Shown in pieces: positions 18,490 to 28,370 of a stretch of DNA of 64,000 nt. Positions within the stretch are counted from its first letter, which is position 1. Every line of letters starts with the position of its first letter. The DNA is from Sphingosinicella sp. CPCC 101087 (lineage in GTDB: Bacteria > Pseudomonadota > Alphaproteobacteria > Sphingomonadales > Sphingomonadaceae), in NCBI RefSeq assembly GCF_004151485.1, contig NZ_SBFF01000012.1, positions 62,001 to 126,000 of the forward strand. The letters run 5' to 3'. Under the pieces are notes generated by a model. That model saw only the letters and a list, made by a program, of their open reading frames with translations, was not told where the DNA came from and ran no database searches. The translations under genes were made by a program, and so were the position numbers.

Positions 18490-19848
18490 ATGATCGGCGT
18501 TCGGGACATTTTTCGGATCGGGATCGGGCCGTCATCCTCCCATACGGTCGGTCCAATGAAGGCCGCCGCCGAGTTCGCGAAAGCACTCGACGGCCGGACA
18601 TTCGCGCGCGTGCGCTGCGACCTGCTGGGCTCGCTGGCCTGGACAGGGGCCGGTCACGCAACGGACAAGGCAGTCGTTCTCGGCCTCGCCGGTTTCCTGC
18701 CCAATGCCATAGAGCCCGGACTGATCGACGGGATCTTCGATCAGGCGCGAAAGACGCAGCGGCTGCGCATAGCCGGTCGTGAAATCTCGTTCGATCCCGC
18801 CACCGACATCATATTCGACCGCGAGGGCCGCACACCAGTGCATCCCAACACGCTCCGCTTCGCGGCGTTGAGCGACGTCGGCGCCGAAGTTCTGGCCGAG
18901 CGGTGGTGCTCGATAGGAGGGGGCTTCGTTGCCCCGGAGCACCTCGTCGGCGCTTCGGGATCGGAGGATGCGGAACATATTCCCTTCCCCTTTGCGACGA
19001 GTTCGGAACTGCTGGCGCTTTGCGAGCGCAACGGGCTCAGTATCGCGGAGATCGTCAGCGCCAATGAGCGCGCCAGCACATCGGCTGCGGAGCTGCGGGA
19101 GTATCTCGATCGCGTCATCGACGTGATGATGGACTGCGTCGATCGCGGCATGCAGGCGGAGGGCGTGCTGCCGGGACGTCTCAACGTACAACGCCGTGCC
19201 AAGGGCATCCGGCAGAAGCTCGATGCCGACCGATTCCGAAACCGGCAGGCTCCGCATGCGATCATGGATCATGTGAGCCTGTTCGCGATCGCCGTGAACG
19301 AAGAGAATGCAGCCGGCGGCAGGGTCGTCACCGCGCCGACCAACGGGGCGGCCGGCGTCGTGCCCGCGGTTCTGCGCTACTATCGGGATTTCTGGCCGGA
19401 CGCTAACCGCGCAGGCATGCGCGATCTGCTGCTGACCGCCGGCGCCATCGGTATGGTGACGAAGCTCAACGCCTCCATTTCCGGCGCGGAGGTTGGTTGC
19501 CAGGGCGAGGTCGGCACAGCCAGCTCGATGGCTGCCGCCGGTCTCGCGGCAGCGATGGGCGCCACCAACCTCCAGATCGAGAATGCCGCCGAGATCGCCA
19601 TGGAGCACCATCTCGGCATGACCTGCGACCCGATCGCAGGCCTCGTTCAGGTGCCCTGTATCGAGCGGAACGCGTTCGGTGCCATCAAAGCGATCAACGC
19701 GGCGTCGCTTGCCCTGCGCGGGGATGGAACGCACATCGTCTCGCTCGATCAGGTCATCGACACGATGATGCGCACCGGCCGCGACATGCATGCCAAGTAC
19801 AAGGAAACCTCCCTCGGAGGACTGGCCGTCAACTTCCCCGAATGCTGA
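18490..19848 (+). CDS. sdaA: L-serine ammonia-lyase (4Fe-4S type)
   Basis: A 452-residue single-chain L-serine dehydratase. The beta domain opens with [20 protein letters not shown], the substrate-phosphate-like SSSHT motif. The alpha domain has [34 protein letters not shown] and IERNA, which include the cysteines that ligate the catalytic iron-sulfur cluster. It converts serine to pyruvate and ammonia. Wedged between two sox gene sets, it takes the serine produced by GlyA into central metabolism. The tight spacing shows co-transcription with copy 1 of sox. Confidence 0.95.
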   Translation: MIGVRDIFRIGIGPSSSHTVGPMKAAAEFAKALDGRTFARVRCDLLGSLAWTGAGHATDKAVVLGLAGFLPNAIEPGLIDGIFDQARKTQRLRIAGREISFDPATDIIFDREGRTPVHPNTLRFAALSDVGAEVLAERWCSIGGGFVAPEHLVGASGSEDAEHIPFPFATSSELLALCERNGLSIAEIVSANERASTSAAELREYLDRVIDVMMDCVDRGMQAEGVLPGRLNVQRRAKGIRQKLDADRFRNRQAPHAIMDHVSLFAIAVNEENAAGGRVVTAPTNGAAGVVPAVLRYYRDFWPDANRAGMRDLLLTAGAIGMVTKLNASISGAEVGCQGEVGTASSMAAAGLAAAMGATNLQIENAAEIAMEHHLGMTCDPIAGLVQVPCIERNAFGAIKAINAASLALRGDGTHIVSLDQVIDTMMRTGRDMHAKYKETSLGGLAVNFPEC

Positions 19849-19947
19849 CGCCTGTGGCGGCGGGGCTGCACTGACAGATCGAGCATCGTCATACCACTCT
19901 TGCGGCTAATATGCAGATGTGTATTAAATGCGCAAAGGGAGACGGCC

Positions 19948-21195
19948 GTGACCAGGCGCTATTCAGCATTATCGCTGTTGCGGGAAGGCGTGAACGGCCA
20001 GCGCGGCTGGGAACCGGCCTGGCGGAACCCGCAGGCGAAGGCACGATACGATGCCATCGTCATCGGCGGCGGGGGGCATGGCCTGGCGACCGCATATTAT
20101 CTGGCGAAGAACCACGGGCTCACGAACGTCGCGCTCGTCGAGCGGGGATGGATCGGCGGCGGTAATACCGGCCGCAACACCACGGTAATCCGCTCAAACT
20201 ATTTCTTCCCCGCATCGGCGGCGTTCTACGATTTCTCAGTCAAGCTTTACGAAGGTCTGAGCAAGGAACTCAACTACAACATCATGTTCTCGCAGCGCGG
20301 CATGTGGACGCTCGCGCACGATCGTCACGGCCTCGAGATGGCGCGCCGGTCTGCGAACGCGATGCTGCTCAACGGAATCGATGCGGAATTCCACGACGAG
20401 CCGAGTGTCCGGGCGCGCATACCGGGTCTCAATCCGGATCCACGCTTTCCGATTCTAGGCGGTATCAATCAGCCGCGGGGCGGGACCGCGCGCCACGACG
20501 CGGTGGCGTGGGGATATGCGCGCGCCGCCTCGGCACTCGGGGTCGATATCATCCAGAATTGCGAGGTGCTCGACTTCATCATCGAGGGCGGACGTGTGCG
20601 GGGCGTCGAGACCAGCCTAGGCGCGATGCGCTCGGATCGCGTGGGTATGGCCGTGGCCGGGCACAGTTCGGTCATTGCGGCGAAGGCCGGTTTGCGGCTG
20701 CCCGTCAGCTCCTACGCATTGCAGGCCTTCGTGTCCGAGCCGGTCAAGCCGTGCCTCGACACCGTGATCCTATCGCCCGCCACGGGCACGTATCTCAGCC
20801 AGTCGGACAAGGGCGAGTTGGTGATCGGCGCTGGCCTCGATCTCTACCTCTCCTATGCGCAACGCGGCAGCCTTCCTTGGATGGAGCGCGCCGCCGCCGG
20901 CGTGGTGGAGCTCTTCCCTCGATTCTCGCGCCTTCGCTTTCTTCGCCAATGGGCGGGGATCGTCGATGTTGTCCATGACTCGACCCCGATCCTCGGCCCC
21001 ACCGCCGTCGACGGGCTCTTCATCAACTGCGGTTGGGGGACTGGCGGGTTCAAAGCAGTCCCGGCCGGCGGCTGGTGTCTCGCGCATCTTATGGCGACCG
21101 GGGAATCGCATCCGCTCGCGCGTGCATTCGGCATCGAGCGCTTCGAGACCGGTGCCCTGATCGACGAAGCTTCGGCCTCCGGCATCGCTCACTAA
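19948..21195 (+). CDS. soxB: Sarcosine oxidase beta subunit, copy 2
   Basis: A 415-residue paralogue of the beta subunit at 13429. It keeps the FAD motif [38 protein letters not shown] and [17 protein letters not shown] with the flavin-linking His. I chose the GTG at 19948 because of the AAGGGAGA site at about 19935-19942 and the match to the copy 1 N-terminus; the frame is open from an ATG at 19900. The 99 bases before it may hold a second promoter. The PRFPILGG and NPDPRFP region and overall sequence look closer to classical sarcosine oxidases than copy 1; this is impression, not measurement. Confidence 0.93.
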   Translation: MTRRYSALSLLREGVNGQRGWEPAWRNPQAKARYDAIVIGGGGHGLATAYYLAKNHGLTNVALVERGWIGGGNTGRNTTVIRSNYFFPASAAFYDFSVKLYEGLSKELNYNIMFSQRGMWTLAHDRHGLEMARRSANAMLLNGIDAEFHDEPSVRARIPGLNPDPRFPILGGINQPRGGTARHDAVAWGYARAASALGVDIIQNCEVLDFIIEGGRVRGVETSLGAMRSDRVGMAVAGHSSVIAAKAGLRLPVSSYALQAFVSEPVKPCLDTVILSPATGTYLSQSDKGELVIGAGLDLYLSYAQRGSLPWMERAAAGVVELFPRFSRLRFLRQWAGIVDVVHDSTPILGPTAVDGLFINCGWGTGGFKAVPAGGWCLAHLMATGESHPLARAFGIERFETGALIDEASASGIAH

Positions 21196-21206
21196 GGATC
21201 TTCACG

Positions 21207-21548
21207 ATGCTGCTTCTCGAATGTCCCTATTGCGGCCCGCGGGCGGAGATCGAGTTCCGCTACGGCGGCGAGAGCCATATCCGGCGGCCCGGCCCCCACG
21301 CCGAGGTGTCGGACGCGCAATGGGCAGACTATCTCTACAATCGCAAGAACCTGAAGGGCGAGCACCGGGAGCGCTGGCTGCATGCCGCCGGCTGCCGCCG
21401 CTGGTTCAACGTCGCGCGCAATACCGTCACGCATCAAGTACTTGCGGTGTACAAGATGACGGAGCCCTGTCCGCTGCCCGACGATACGGGGGCGCCGGTG
21501 GGCGATCCGTCCATGACACCCGGGACGGCCATGGGGGGAGCCGCGTGA
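21207..21548 (+). CDS. soxD: Sarcosine oxidase delta subunit, copy 2
   Basis: A 113-residue delta subunit with CPYCG (Cys6, Cys9) and HAAGC (His-x3-Cys) as zinc ligands and the FRYGGESHIRRP core. It is about 20 residues longer than copy 1, with a Gly/Ala/Met-rich tail after the family domain. It overlaps the alpha gene by GTGA at 21545-21548, exactly as in copy 1, so the two operons share their junction design. Confidence 0.92.
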   Translation: MLLLECPYCGPRAEIEFRYGGESHIRRPGPHAEVSDAQWADYLYNRKNLKGEHRERWLHAAGCRRWFNVARNTVTHQVLAVYKMTEPCPLPDDTGAPVGDPSMTPGTAMGGAA

Positions 21549-24472
21549 GCGGCCGGCGCCTCGACGCCGGCGGCCGCATCGATCGCGGCAATCGGATCGC
21601 CTTCACCTGGGGCGGGCGGACGCTTCACGGCCACCCTGGCGACACGCTCGCCTCTGCGCTGATGGCGAACGGGATTTCCATCATCGGCCGAAGCTTCAAA
21701 TATCACCGCCCGCGTGGGCTGATCGCGGCCGGACTTGAGGAACCGAACGGCATCGTCCAGCTCGAGACGGGCGCGACGACGGTGCCCAACGTCAAGGCGA
21801 CGCAGATCGAGCTTTATGAGGGGCTGATCGCCAATTCGGTCAACGTGAAGCCCGGCGTCGACTTTGACCTGATGGCCGTCAACAGCCTGTTCAAGCGATT
21901 CATTCCCGCGGCCTTCTACTACAAGACCTTCATGTGGCCGAACTGGCACGCGTTCGAGCCGTCGATCCGAAAGGCAGCCGGCTTGGGCAAGGCGCCTGGG
22001 GCCGCCGATCCCGACACGTACGAGCATCGCTTCGCGCACACCGACGTTCTGGTTGTCGGTTCGGGGGCCGCGGGGCTGGCCGCTGCTGCGGCTGCCAGTG
22101 AGGCGGGTGAGACCGTTCTGCTCGTCGAGTCCGATTCCGAGCTCGGCGGCGGTCTCCTAGCGGAGACGGCCGCGATCGACGGAACGGAGCCGCTGGCCTG
22201 GCGCGACGCAGTCCTGTTCGCGCTCCGGAAGCGCTCGAATGTGACGGTCATGAACCGCACCATGGCATTCGGTTTCTACGATCATGGTCTCGTCGGCCTC
22301 TGCGAGCGGCTAACGGACCATCTGCCGCCGGGCAAGCGTCGCGGGCCACGGCAGCGGCTCTGGAAGGTGCGCGCCAAGCGCGTGATCCTGGCGACCGGCG
22401 CGTTCGAACGGCCGATATCGTTCGCGGGGAACGATCTGCCGGGTATCATGCTCGCATCGGCTGCGCTCACCTATGCGCTGCGCTTCGGCGTCGCGCCGGG
22501 TCGACGCGTCCTGGTCGCCACGAACAACGACAGTGCCTATCACGCCACCTGCGCGTTGCACGACGCTGGCGTCGAGATCGCAGCCATCGTCGACTCGCGG
22601 TCGGAGGGCAGCGGCGCGGCGGCGGAAGCAACTGCACGCGGGATTCCGATGATCATTGGCGGCGCGCCGATCAAGGCCAAGGGCCGCCGGCGGGTTAAGG
22701 GCGTGACTATCGGCCATGCTGCAAGCGGCAGGACGCTGCGAACCATGGATTGCGATACGATCCTCATGTCGAGCGGCTGGAATCCGGTGGTCCATCTTCA
22801 TTCGCAGTCGGGCGGGTCGCTGGCATTCGATGAGGCGCTCGGAGCATTCCTGCCGAGCAAGTCCGCCCAGGCCGCGGTGAACATCGGTGCGGCGGCGGGC
22901 ATCTTCGATCTCGACACTGCCATCGTCAGCGGCTGGGCAGCCGGGCGAGGCGAGGACGTAGCGGCTCCGTGCCCGATCCCGGTCGGCCCCACCCGCCATT
23001 TCGCGAACGGCGACACGCGTGCGGCCAAGGCATGGGTAGACTATCAGAACGATGTCACCGCCGGCGATGTGCAGCTTGCCGCGCGGGAGAACTTCCGGTC
23101 CGTCGAACATCTCAAGCGCTACACGACCCTCGGCATGGCGTCGGACCAGGGCAAGACTTCGAACGTGACGGGGATTCACATCCTGGCGAACCTGATCGGC
23201 GCCCGGCCGCAGGCGGTCGGCACGACCAAGTTCCGCCCGCCGTTCGATCCGGTGACGATCGGCGGATTTGCGGGGCGCGCGGTGGGTGACAACCTGATGC
23301 CGCTCGCGACGACCGCCGCCCACGCCTCGGCCGTCGCGGCGGGTGCGCAGATGGAAAATCACGGTTCGTGGCTGCGTGCCGCCTTCTTCCCGCGCGCCGG
23401 CGAAGACGAGCATGCGGCAGTGACGCGAGAGGTGCTGGCCGTGCGCAGCAGCGTCGGCCTCTTTGATGCATCCCCGCTCGGCAAGATCGAGGTGAAGGGG
23501 CCCGATGCCGCCGAATTCCTGCAGCGGGTCTATGTGAACGGCGTTCGCAACCTCAAGGTCGGCCGCTGCCGCTACGGCCTGATGCTGAGCGAGCACGGGA
23601 TCGTCTATGACGACGGGGTCTTCGCGAGGGTCGCCGACAATCATTTCCTGGTGGGAACGACGAGCGGCCACGCCGCGGCGATCACGGACATCCTTCAGGA
23701 ATGGCTGCAGTGCGAATGGGTCGACTTGAAGGTGCTGGTCGAGAACGTGACGACCGCCTGGGCGGTGGTGAACGTCGCCGGTCCCAAGGCGCGTGAGGTG
23801 CTGGCGGCGGTGGGGACGGACATCGACCTTTCGCGCGAATCCTTCCCGCACATGGCCTATCGCGAGGGCCAGGTCGGCGGCGTCAGATGCCGGATCCAGC
23901 GGGTGAGCTTCTCGGGCGAGCTGTCCTATGAGGTCGCCGTGCCCTGGCAATATGGTCGCGCCCTGTGGGACGCTTTCATGCGCGCCGGCCAGCCCCACGG
24001 CATCACACCGTTCGGTGTCGAGGCGCTGATGGCGATGCGCATCGAGAAGGGCTTCCTGCACGTCGGTTCCGACACCGACGGCACGACCATGCCGCAGGAT
24101 GTCGGATTCGGTTCCAGCATGGCGAAGAAGCCGGACGACTTCATCGGCCGTCGCTCCACCATGACCCCGGAGGGCTTACGCCCCGATCGAAGGCAGCTCG
24201 TCGGGCTGGAGGTTCTTGATGGCGGCGACGCGATCGAGACCGGCGCGCACGTCCTCGCTGGCGATGGCGCAGGGCCTCGCGCCACGCAGGGCTGGGTCAC
24301 CTCCTCGGTGCTCTCGCCGACGCTTCGCCGCCCGGTGGCCATGGCGCTGATCGAGCGCGGCGAGGCGCGGATCGGTGAGACCGTCAAGGTCTGGGACGTC
24401 GGTAAAAGCCGGCTGGCGCGGATCGTTGAGCCGCGTTTCTACGATCCGGCAGGAGAACGGCTCGATGTCTGA
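21545..24472 (+). CDS. soxA: Sarcosine oxidase alpha subunit, copy 2
   Basis: A 975-residue alpha subunit starting at GTG 21545. The domain order is the same as copy 1: GDTLASALMANGISIIGRSF, then an NAD-binding DVLVVGSGAAGLAAAAAAS, the NDLPGIMLASAALTYALRFG middle part, and the GcvT-like tetrahydrofolate domain from VGLFDASPLGKIEVKGPDA to the end. The product is 5,10-methylene-THF plus the demethylated amino acid. The gamma start overlaps the end by eight bases. Sequence identity to copy 1 is moderate by inspection, so this is an old duplication or separate acquisition. Confidence 0.94.
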   Translation: MSGRRLDAGGRIDRGNRIAFTWGGRTLHGHPGDTLASALMANGISIIGRSFKYHRPRGLIAAGLEEPNGIVQLETGATTVPNVKATQIELYEGLIANSVNVKPGVDFDLMAVNSLFKRFIPAAFYYKTFMWPNWHAFEPSIRKAAGLGKAPGAADPDTYEHRFAHTDVLVVGSGAAGLAAAAAASEAGETVLLVESDSELGGGLLAETAAIDGTEPLAWRDAVLFALRKRSNVTVMNRTMAFGFYDHGLVGLCERLTDHLPPGKRRGPRQRLWKVRAKRVILATGAFERPISFAGNDLPGIMLASAALTYALRFGVAPGRRVLVATNNDSAYHATCALHDAGVEIAAIVDSRSEGSGAAAEATARGIPMIIGGAPIKAKGRRRVKGVTIGHAASGRTLRTMDCDTILMSSGWNPVVHLHSQSGGSLAFDEALGAFLPSKSAQAAVNIGAAAGIFDLDTAIVSGWAAGRGEDVAAPCPIPVGPTRHFANGDTRAAKAWVDYQNDVTAGDVQLAARENFRSVEHLKRYTTLGMASDQGKTSNVTGIHILANLIGARPQAVGTTKFRPPFDPVTIGGFAGRAVGDNLMPLATTAAHASAVAAGAQMENHGSWLRAAFFPRAGEDEHAAVTREVLAVRSSVGLFDASPLGKIEVKGPDAAEFLQRVYVNGVRNLKVGRCRYGLMLSEHGIVYDDGVFARVADNHFLVGTTSGHAAAITDILQEWLQCEWVDLKVLVENVTTAWAVVNVAGPKAREVLAAVGTDIDLSRESFPHMAYREGQVGGVRCRIQRVSFSGELSYEVAVPWQYGRALWDAFMRAGQPHGITPFGVEALMAMRIEKGFLHVGSDTDGTTMPQDVGFGSSMAKKPDDFIGRRSTMTPEGLRPDRRQLVGLEVLDGGDAIETGAHVLAGDGAGPRATQGWVTSSVLSPTLRRPVAMALIERGEARIGETVKVWDVGKSRLARIVEPRFYDPAGERLDV

Positions 24473-25040
24473 CAGCGCCTTTCATCTGGCGCGCGACGCC
24501 GCGAGCGGCTTCGCGCGTGAGGGCGCGGGCGTTCGCTTGGCCGTGGAGCCGCGGCTCGGCATCGCCAAGCTCCAGGTCCTCGGCAGCGATCCCGACTTCT
24601 GGTTCGAGGAGGCACTCGGTATCGCCGCGCCTGCGCCCTTGCGTGAGATCGAGCCGGAACCGGTGGCCTGCGCGTGGCTTGCACCGGGCGAATGGCTGGT
24701 GACGGGCCCCGAGGAGGATGTGGAGCGCGTCCGTCAGCGCTGCGACAACGTGGCCGGCAATCTTGGCCTGATGGTCGACATCACCCACGCGCGCGCCGCG
24801 TTCGAGTTGAGCGGCGTTGGCGCGCGCAACGTGCTCGCCGCCCACTGCCCACTCGATCTCTCCGACAAGGAGATGCCGGTCGGCGCGGCCAAAAGGTCGA
24901 CCTTCTCCGATACGGGCGTGTTCATCAGCCGCAGGCCCGACCGGGATGGCGCGCCCTGCTTCAGGCTGATCTTCGACCAGACGATGGCCGCTTATGCCGA
25001 GCGCCTGCTCGACGCGACGACCACGGGGGCCGCGCCGTGA
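24465..25040 (+). CDS. soxG: Sarcosine oxidase gamma subunit, copy 2
   Basis: A 191-residue gamma subunit. It has ACAWLAPGEWLVTGPEEDVE, VDITHARAAFELSGVGARN and DQTMAAYAERLLDA, matching the SoxG pattern at corresponding positions to copy 1. An AGGAG site (about 24451) precedes the ATG at 24465. The stop overlaps the purU start by four bases (GTGA at 25037-25040), tying C1 disposal to this operon. Confidence 0.88.
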   Translation: MSDSAFHLARDAASGFAREGAGVRLAVEPRLGIAKLQVLGSDPDFWFEEALGIAAPAPLREIEPEPVACAWLAPGEWLVTGPEEDVERVRQRCDNVAGNLGLMVDITHARAAFELSGVGARNVLAAHCPLDLSDKEMPVGAAKRSTFSDTGVFISRRPDRDGAPCFRLIFDQTMAAYAERLLDATTTGAAP

Positions 25041-25879
25041 CGATCTCCAATCTCGTCCTGAAGTTTCGCGCACCAGACCGGGCCGGGATCATGGCGACCG
25101 TCAACCAGGCCCTCGCCGCACGCGGCTGCGACATTCGCGAAGCCGAAGTCTATGGCGACGACGACACGGGCCGCTTCTTTCTGCGCATGGCCCTGACCAG
25201 CCCGCTCGGCCGCGACGCTCTGGCCGAGGTCTTCGCCCCGGTCGCTGCCGAGCTGGCGCTCGACTGGGAGCTGCACGACCTCGCCCGCCGCATCCCGGTC
25301 CTGCTCGCCGTCTCGAAATTCGGCCATTGCCTGGTCGACATCATCCACAAGAAGGAGATCGGCCAGCTGCCGATCGACATCGTCGGCGTGGTCTCCAACC
25401 ATGAGGCGATGCGCAGGATCGTCGAATGGCACGGCCTTCCGTACCATCACCTGCCGATGAGCGAGGGCAAGGAGGCGCAGGAAGCCCGCTTCCTGTCGAT
25501 CGTCGAGGAGAGCGGCGCCGACCTCGTCGTCCTCGCGCGCTACATGCAGATCCTGTCGGACGGCTTCTCGGCGCAGCTCGCCGGGCGCTGCATCAACATC
25601 CACCATAGCTTCCTGCCCAGCTTCAAGGGCGCCAAGCCCTATCACCAGGCCCACGCACGCGGGGTGAAGATCATCGGCGCGACGGCGCACTTCGTGTCGC
25701 CCGACCTCGATGAAGGGCCGATCATCGAGCAGGACGTCCGCCGCGTCAGCCATGCCACCATCGCCGACGAGATGGTGGCGATCGGCCGCGAGATCGAGGC
25801 CTCGGTCCTGTCGCGCGCCGTGCGCTGGTATGCCGAGCATCGCATTTTCGAGAACGGGAACAAGACGGTGGTGCTGTGA
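25037..25879 (+). CDS. purU: Formyltetrahydrofolate deformylase
   Basis: A 280-residue enzyme with an N-terminal ACT domain (LVLKFRAPDRAGIMATVNQA) and a C-terminal formyltransferase fold. INIHHSFLPSFKGAKPYHQA carries the Asn and His, and SPDLDEGPII the Asp, of the catalytic triad of this family. It hydrolyses 10-formyl-THF to formate and THF. It restores THF when two N-demethylating complexes flood the folate pool. The GTG start overlaps soxG copy 2. FolD, needed to turn methylene-THF into formyl-THF, is not in this window. Confidence 0.95.
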   Translation: MTISNLVLKFRAPDRAGIMATVNQALAARGCDIREAEVYGDDDTGRFFLRMALTSPLGRDALAEVFAPVAAELALDWELHDLARRIPVLLAVSKFGHCLVDIIHKKEIGQLPIDIVGVVSNHEAMRRIVEWHGLPYHHLPMSEGKEAQEARFLSIVEESGADLVVLARYMQILSDGFSAQLAGRCINIHHSFLPSFKGAKPYHQAHARGVKIIGATAHFVSPDLDEGPIIEQDVRRVSHATIADEMVAIGREIEASVLSRAVRWYAEHRIFENGNKTVVL

Positions 25880-25902
25880 GCCCGCCGAAGCAGGAGAGCA
25901 TC

Positions 25903-27606
25903 ATGGCCGACATGGCTAAGTATATCGTGAATCCGGGGCCGAAGACGGCGGCCGAGGGATTGAAGGCCGCCGTCACGACCGACAATGCGATCGTCACCGA
26001 GACGATGATGAAGGTGCTGGAGGACGGCGGCAACGCGGCCGATGCGGTGATCGCCGGTGCCATGGTGCAGGCGGCGGTCGAGCCGTTCATGACCAACCAT
26101 GCCGGCCTCGTCACCATGCTCTATTACGAGGCGAAGACGGGGATCATCCACCAGCTGGACAGCCTCGGCGGCCACCCGTCGGGCCTGTCGCCGTTCCGGC
26201 CGGTACCGCCGGGCATGGGGCCCTATGCCGCCTCGCCGCCCTCGGCGATCATCCCCGGCTTCATGCCCGGCCTGAAGGCGATTCACGAGCGGTTTGCGAC
26301 CAAGGCGTGGTCTGCCCTGTGCGAGGACGCCGTGCACTGGGCGGAGACGGGGCATCCCGTGTCCACCTTCGAATACGGCGTCAACGTCTTCGTCGAGAAG
26401 TTCATCACCTACTTCCCGGAAGGGCGCGACTTCTTTCAGCCCGAAGGCTATTTCCCGAACGTCGGCGACATCTTCACGCCGCCGGGCATGGCCGACACGC
26501 TGCGCGGCGTGCGCGACAACGGTCCCGATCACATGATCACCGGCCCCTGGGCGGAGGCGTTCGTCGCGAGGGGCAACGCGCTAGGCTGGAAGGTCACGCT
26601 GGGCCACATGACCGAGACGCCGCCGCGCTGGATCGACCCGCTGCGGTTCCGCCACAACGAATATGAGGTGGTGTGCCTCGGCCCGCCTCAGGCGCAGGGC
26701 TTCTTCACCGCCGTCGCGATGGGCGTGCTGAAGCATCTCGGCATCCGGGACATGGAGCCAGGCTCCGCGGAGCATTGGTGGGCGATGGGCCATGCGCTCC
26801 GCCAGGGTGCGCGGCATTGGGAATATGCCGCAGACGACCAGTTCTTCGAAGTCCCGCGCGAGGCGGTGCTCGACGACGACTATCACGCGCATCTCGCAAG
26901 GCTCGTCCGCGGCACCCGGCCTAAGGTTGACCTGTCCGAGCATATCAGGCTCGCGGGCGACGGATCGTCCGCCGGTGGCGACCTGATGTCGGCGTTCAGC
27001 GGGGGCGGGGCCCGACCGCGGCTGGTGAAGACCGAGGACAAGCAGCCGTCGGGCAGTTGCGAAATCGCCGTGGTCGATGCCGAGGGCAATTGGTGTCAGT
27101 TCATGGACACGCTCCAGGGCTCGGGCATTCCAGGTCAGGTCGTCGGCGGCATTCCCATGGTGGGCAGCCACGCCACCTTCGGACACCTCCAGAGCCCGAT
27201 GGATGCGACGCTGCTGAAGGGCGCCAAGAGCCGCTCGATCATGGGCAACACATTGGTGCTGAAGGACGGCAAACCGGTCTTCTCGGCCGGATCGCCCGGT
27301 AACATCCACTGCACCCTGCCGCAGGTGCTGACCTACCTGCTCGACTTCAAGCTCGACCCCTATGCCGCGGTCGACGCGCCGCGCATGCTGCCGATGACGG
27401 AGAACAAGGGCGTGGTGATCGAGGACCGTCTCCGGCCGGGCGTGGTGGAGGATCTCTACAAGCTGGGCGTGCGGGTGGGCGTCACGCCCGCCTACGACTT
27501 CCACATGGGTAGCTTCTCGGTGATCGCGCGCGATGAGGCATCGGGCATGCTGACGGCCGTCGCCGATCCGCGCCGCACGGCTGTGGCCGACGGCATCCGG
27601 GAGTAG
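25903..27606 (+). CDS. Gamma-glutamyltransferase-family Ntn hydrolase 1
   Basis: A 567-residue member of the gamma-glutamyltranspeptidase family. The N-terminal block NAIVTETMMKVLEDGGNAAD is typical, as is the small-subunit end with SAGSPGNIHCTLPQVLTYLL and DAPRMLP. The nucleophile position, normally Thr in TTHxSVVD, reads SCEIAVVD here, so Ser385 replaces Thr. There is no signal peptide, so it is probably cytoplasmic, unlike classical GGT. The ATG at 25903 has an AGGAG at 25892-25896; a GTG at 25876 lacks support. It follows purU by about 20 bases and ends the sox cluster, so it may release an N-methylated amino acid from a gamma-glutamyl or similar amide. Function is inferred. Confidence 0.82.
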   Translation: MADMAKYIVNPGPKTAAEGLKAAVTTDNAIVTETMMKVLEDGGNAADAVIAGAMVQAAVEPFMTNHAGLVTMLYYEAKTGIIHQLDSLGGHPSGLSPFRPVPPGMGPYAASPPSAIIPGFMPGLKAIHERFATKAWSALCEDAVHWAETGHPVSTFEYGVNVFVEKFITYFPEGRDFFQPEGYFPNVGDIFTPPGMADTLRGVRDNGPDHMITGPWAEAFVARGNALGWKVTLGHMTETPPRWIDPLRFRHNEYEVVCLGPPQAQGFFTAVAMGVLKHLGIRDMEPGSAEHWWAMGHALRQGARHWEYAADDQFFEVPREAVLDDDYHAHLARLVRGTRPKVDLSEHIRLAGDGSSAGGDLMSAFSGGGARPRLVKTEDKQPSGSCEIAVVDAEGNWCQFMDTLQGSGIPGQVVGGIPMVGSHATFGHLQSPMDATLLKGAKSRSIMGNTLVLKDGKPVFSAGSPGNIHCTLPQVLTYLLDFKLDPYAAVDAPRMLPMTENKGVVIEDRLRPGVVEDLYKLGVRVGVTPAYDFHMGSFSVIARDEASGMLTAVADPRRTAVADGIRE

Positions 27607-27621
27607 GTCCGGCCGTAGCCG

Positions 27622-28239
27622 TCAGCCGGCGCGGGCCTTGCGCTGCTTCTCTGCGACGGACCGGACCGCCGCGAGCGCTTCCTCGCCGCACAGGATGTCG
27701 ATGTAGAGCTGCGCGTTGCGGCGGCGCTCGGGGATGCTCTCCCGCACGCCCATCGCGTAATAGCCGATCTGGTGGTAATAGAAGACCCGCGCCCTGATCG
27801 CGGCATGCTCGCGGTCGTAGCCGATCGCCTCGAAGAACTTCTGCAGAGTGACCAGCCGCTCGCGGTCGGCGCGCTCGACAGCCCATTCGGCACGCTTGTC
27901 GGCCCGGGCCCACTCACGCACGGCCAGGTCGAATCGATAGTCGTAACCGTCAGACTCGATCAGCCGGTCAATGGCGCGGTTGAACCATCCGATCGCGTCG
28001 GGCCCCCTGGCAGGCGGCGGGTCGCTCGGCAGGAAGCGGCAGCTTTTCTCCCAATGGCGGATGATGCAATCGAGGAACTCGTCCCGGTCCTTGAAATTAT
28101 GGTAGAACCCGCCGCGCGTAACGCCGAGGCGGTTGGCCAGGCGATCGACCTTCAGCCCAGCTATCCCCTCATCTACAAGCGTGCGCTGCGCGGCCTCGAT
28201 CCAGTCCTGCTGGGTGTTCTTCGGTGTGCGTCCAACCAT
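27622..28239 (-). CDS. TetR/AcrR-family regulator
   Basis: A 205-residue repressor-type protein. The N-terminal HTH reads WIEAAQRTLVDEGIAG, then LANRLGVTRGGFYHNFKDRD, with the GxFYxxFxxRD end typical of TetR; the remainder is a helical ligand domain. The ATG at 28239 gives the normal family start; the frame extends to 28320 without a family match. It converges on the GGT gene (stops 15 bases apart) and lies downstream of the TonB receptor gene on the same strand. It may repress the receptor or the peptide-use genes around it. Confidence 0.9.
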   Translation of the reverse strand: MVGRTPKNTQQDWIEAAQRTLVDEGIAGLKVDRLANRLGVTRGGFYHNFKDRDEFLDCIIRHWEKSCRFLPSDPPPARGPDAIGWFNRAIDRLIESDGYDYRFDLAVREWARADKRAEWAVERADRERLVTLQKFFEAIGYDREHAAIRARVFYYHQIGYYAMGVRESIPERRRNAQLYIDILCGEEALAAVRSVAEKQRKARAG

Positions 28240-28370
28240 GCGCGTCTGATGTCCTGCTCGTTCGGGCAATATGGGACGGGTGACCTGCCGCACAATGTCA
28301 CATTTCGGCCGGAGCAACAAAGCCGCTCTGCGTCCGTGAAGGGCGCCGGAGACAATGGCGGCGCCGAAGC

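Noticed and set aside
22310-24061. Minus-strand frame of 583 codons inside soxA copy 2
   Set aside because: Antisense shadow of a well-supported GcvT-domain gene; no motif or ribosome-binding site.
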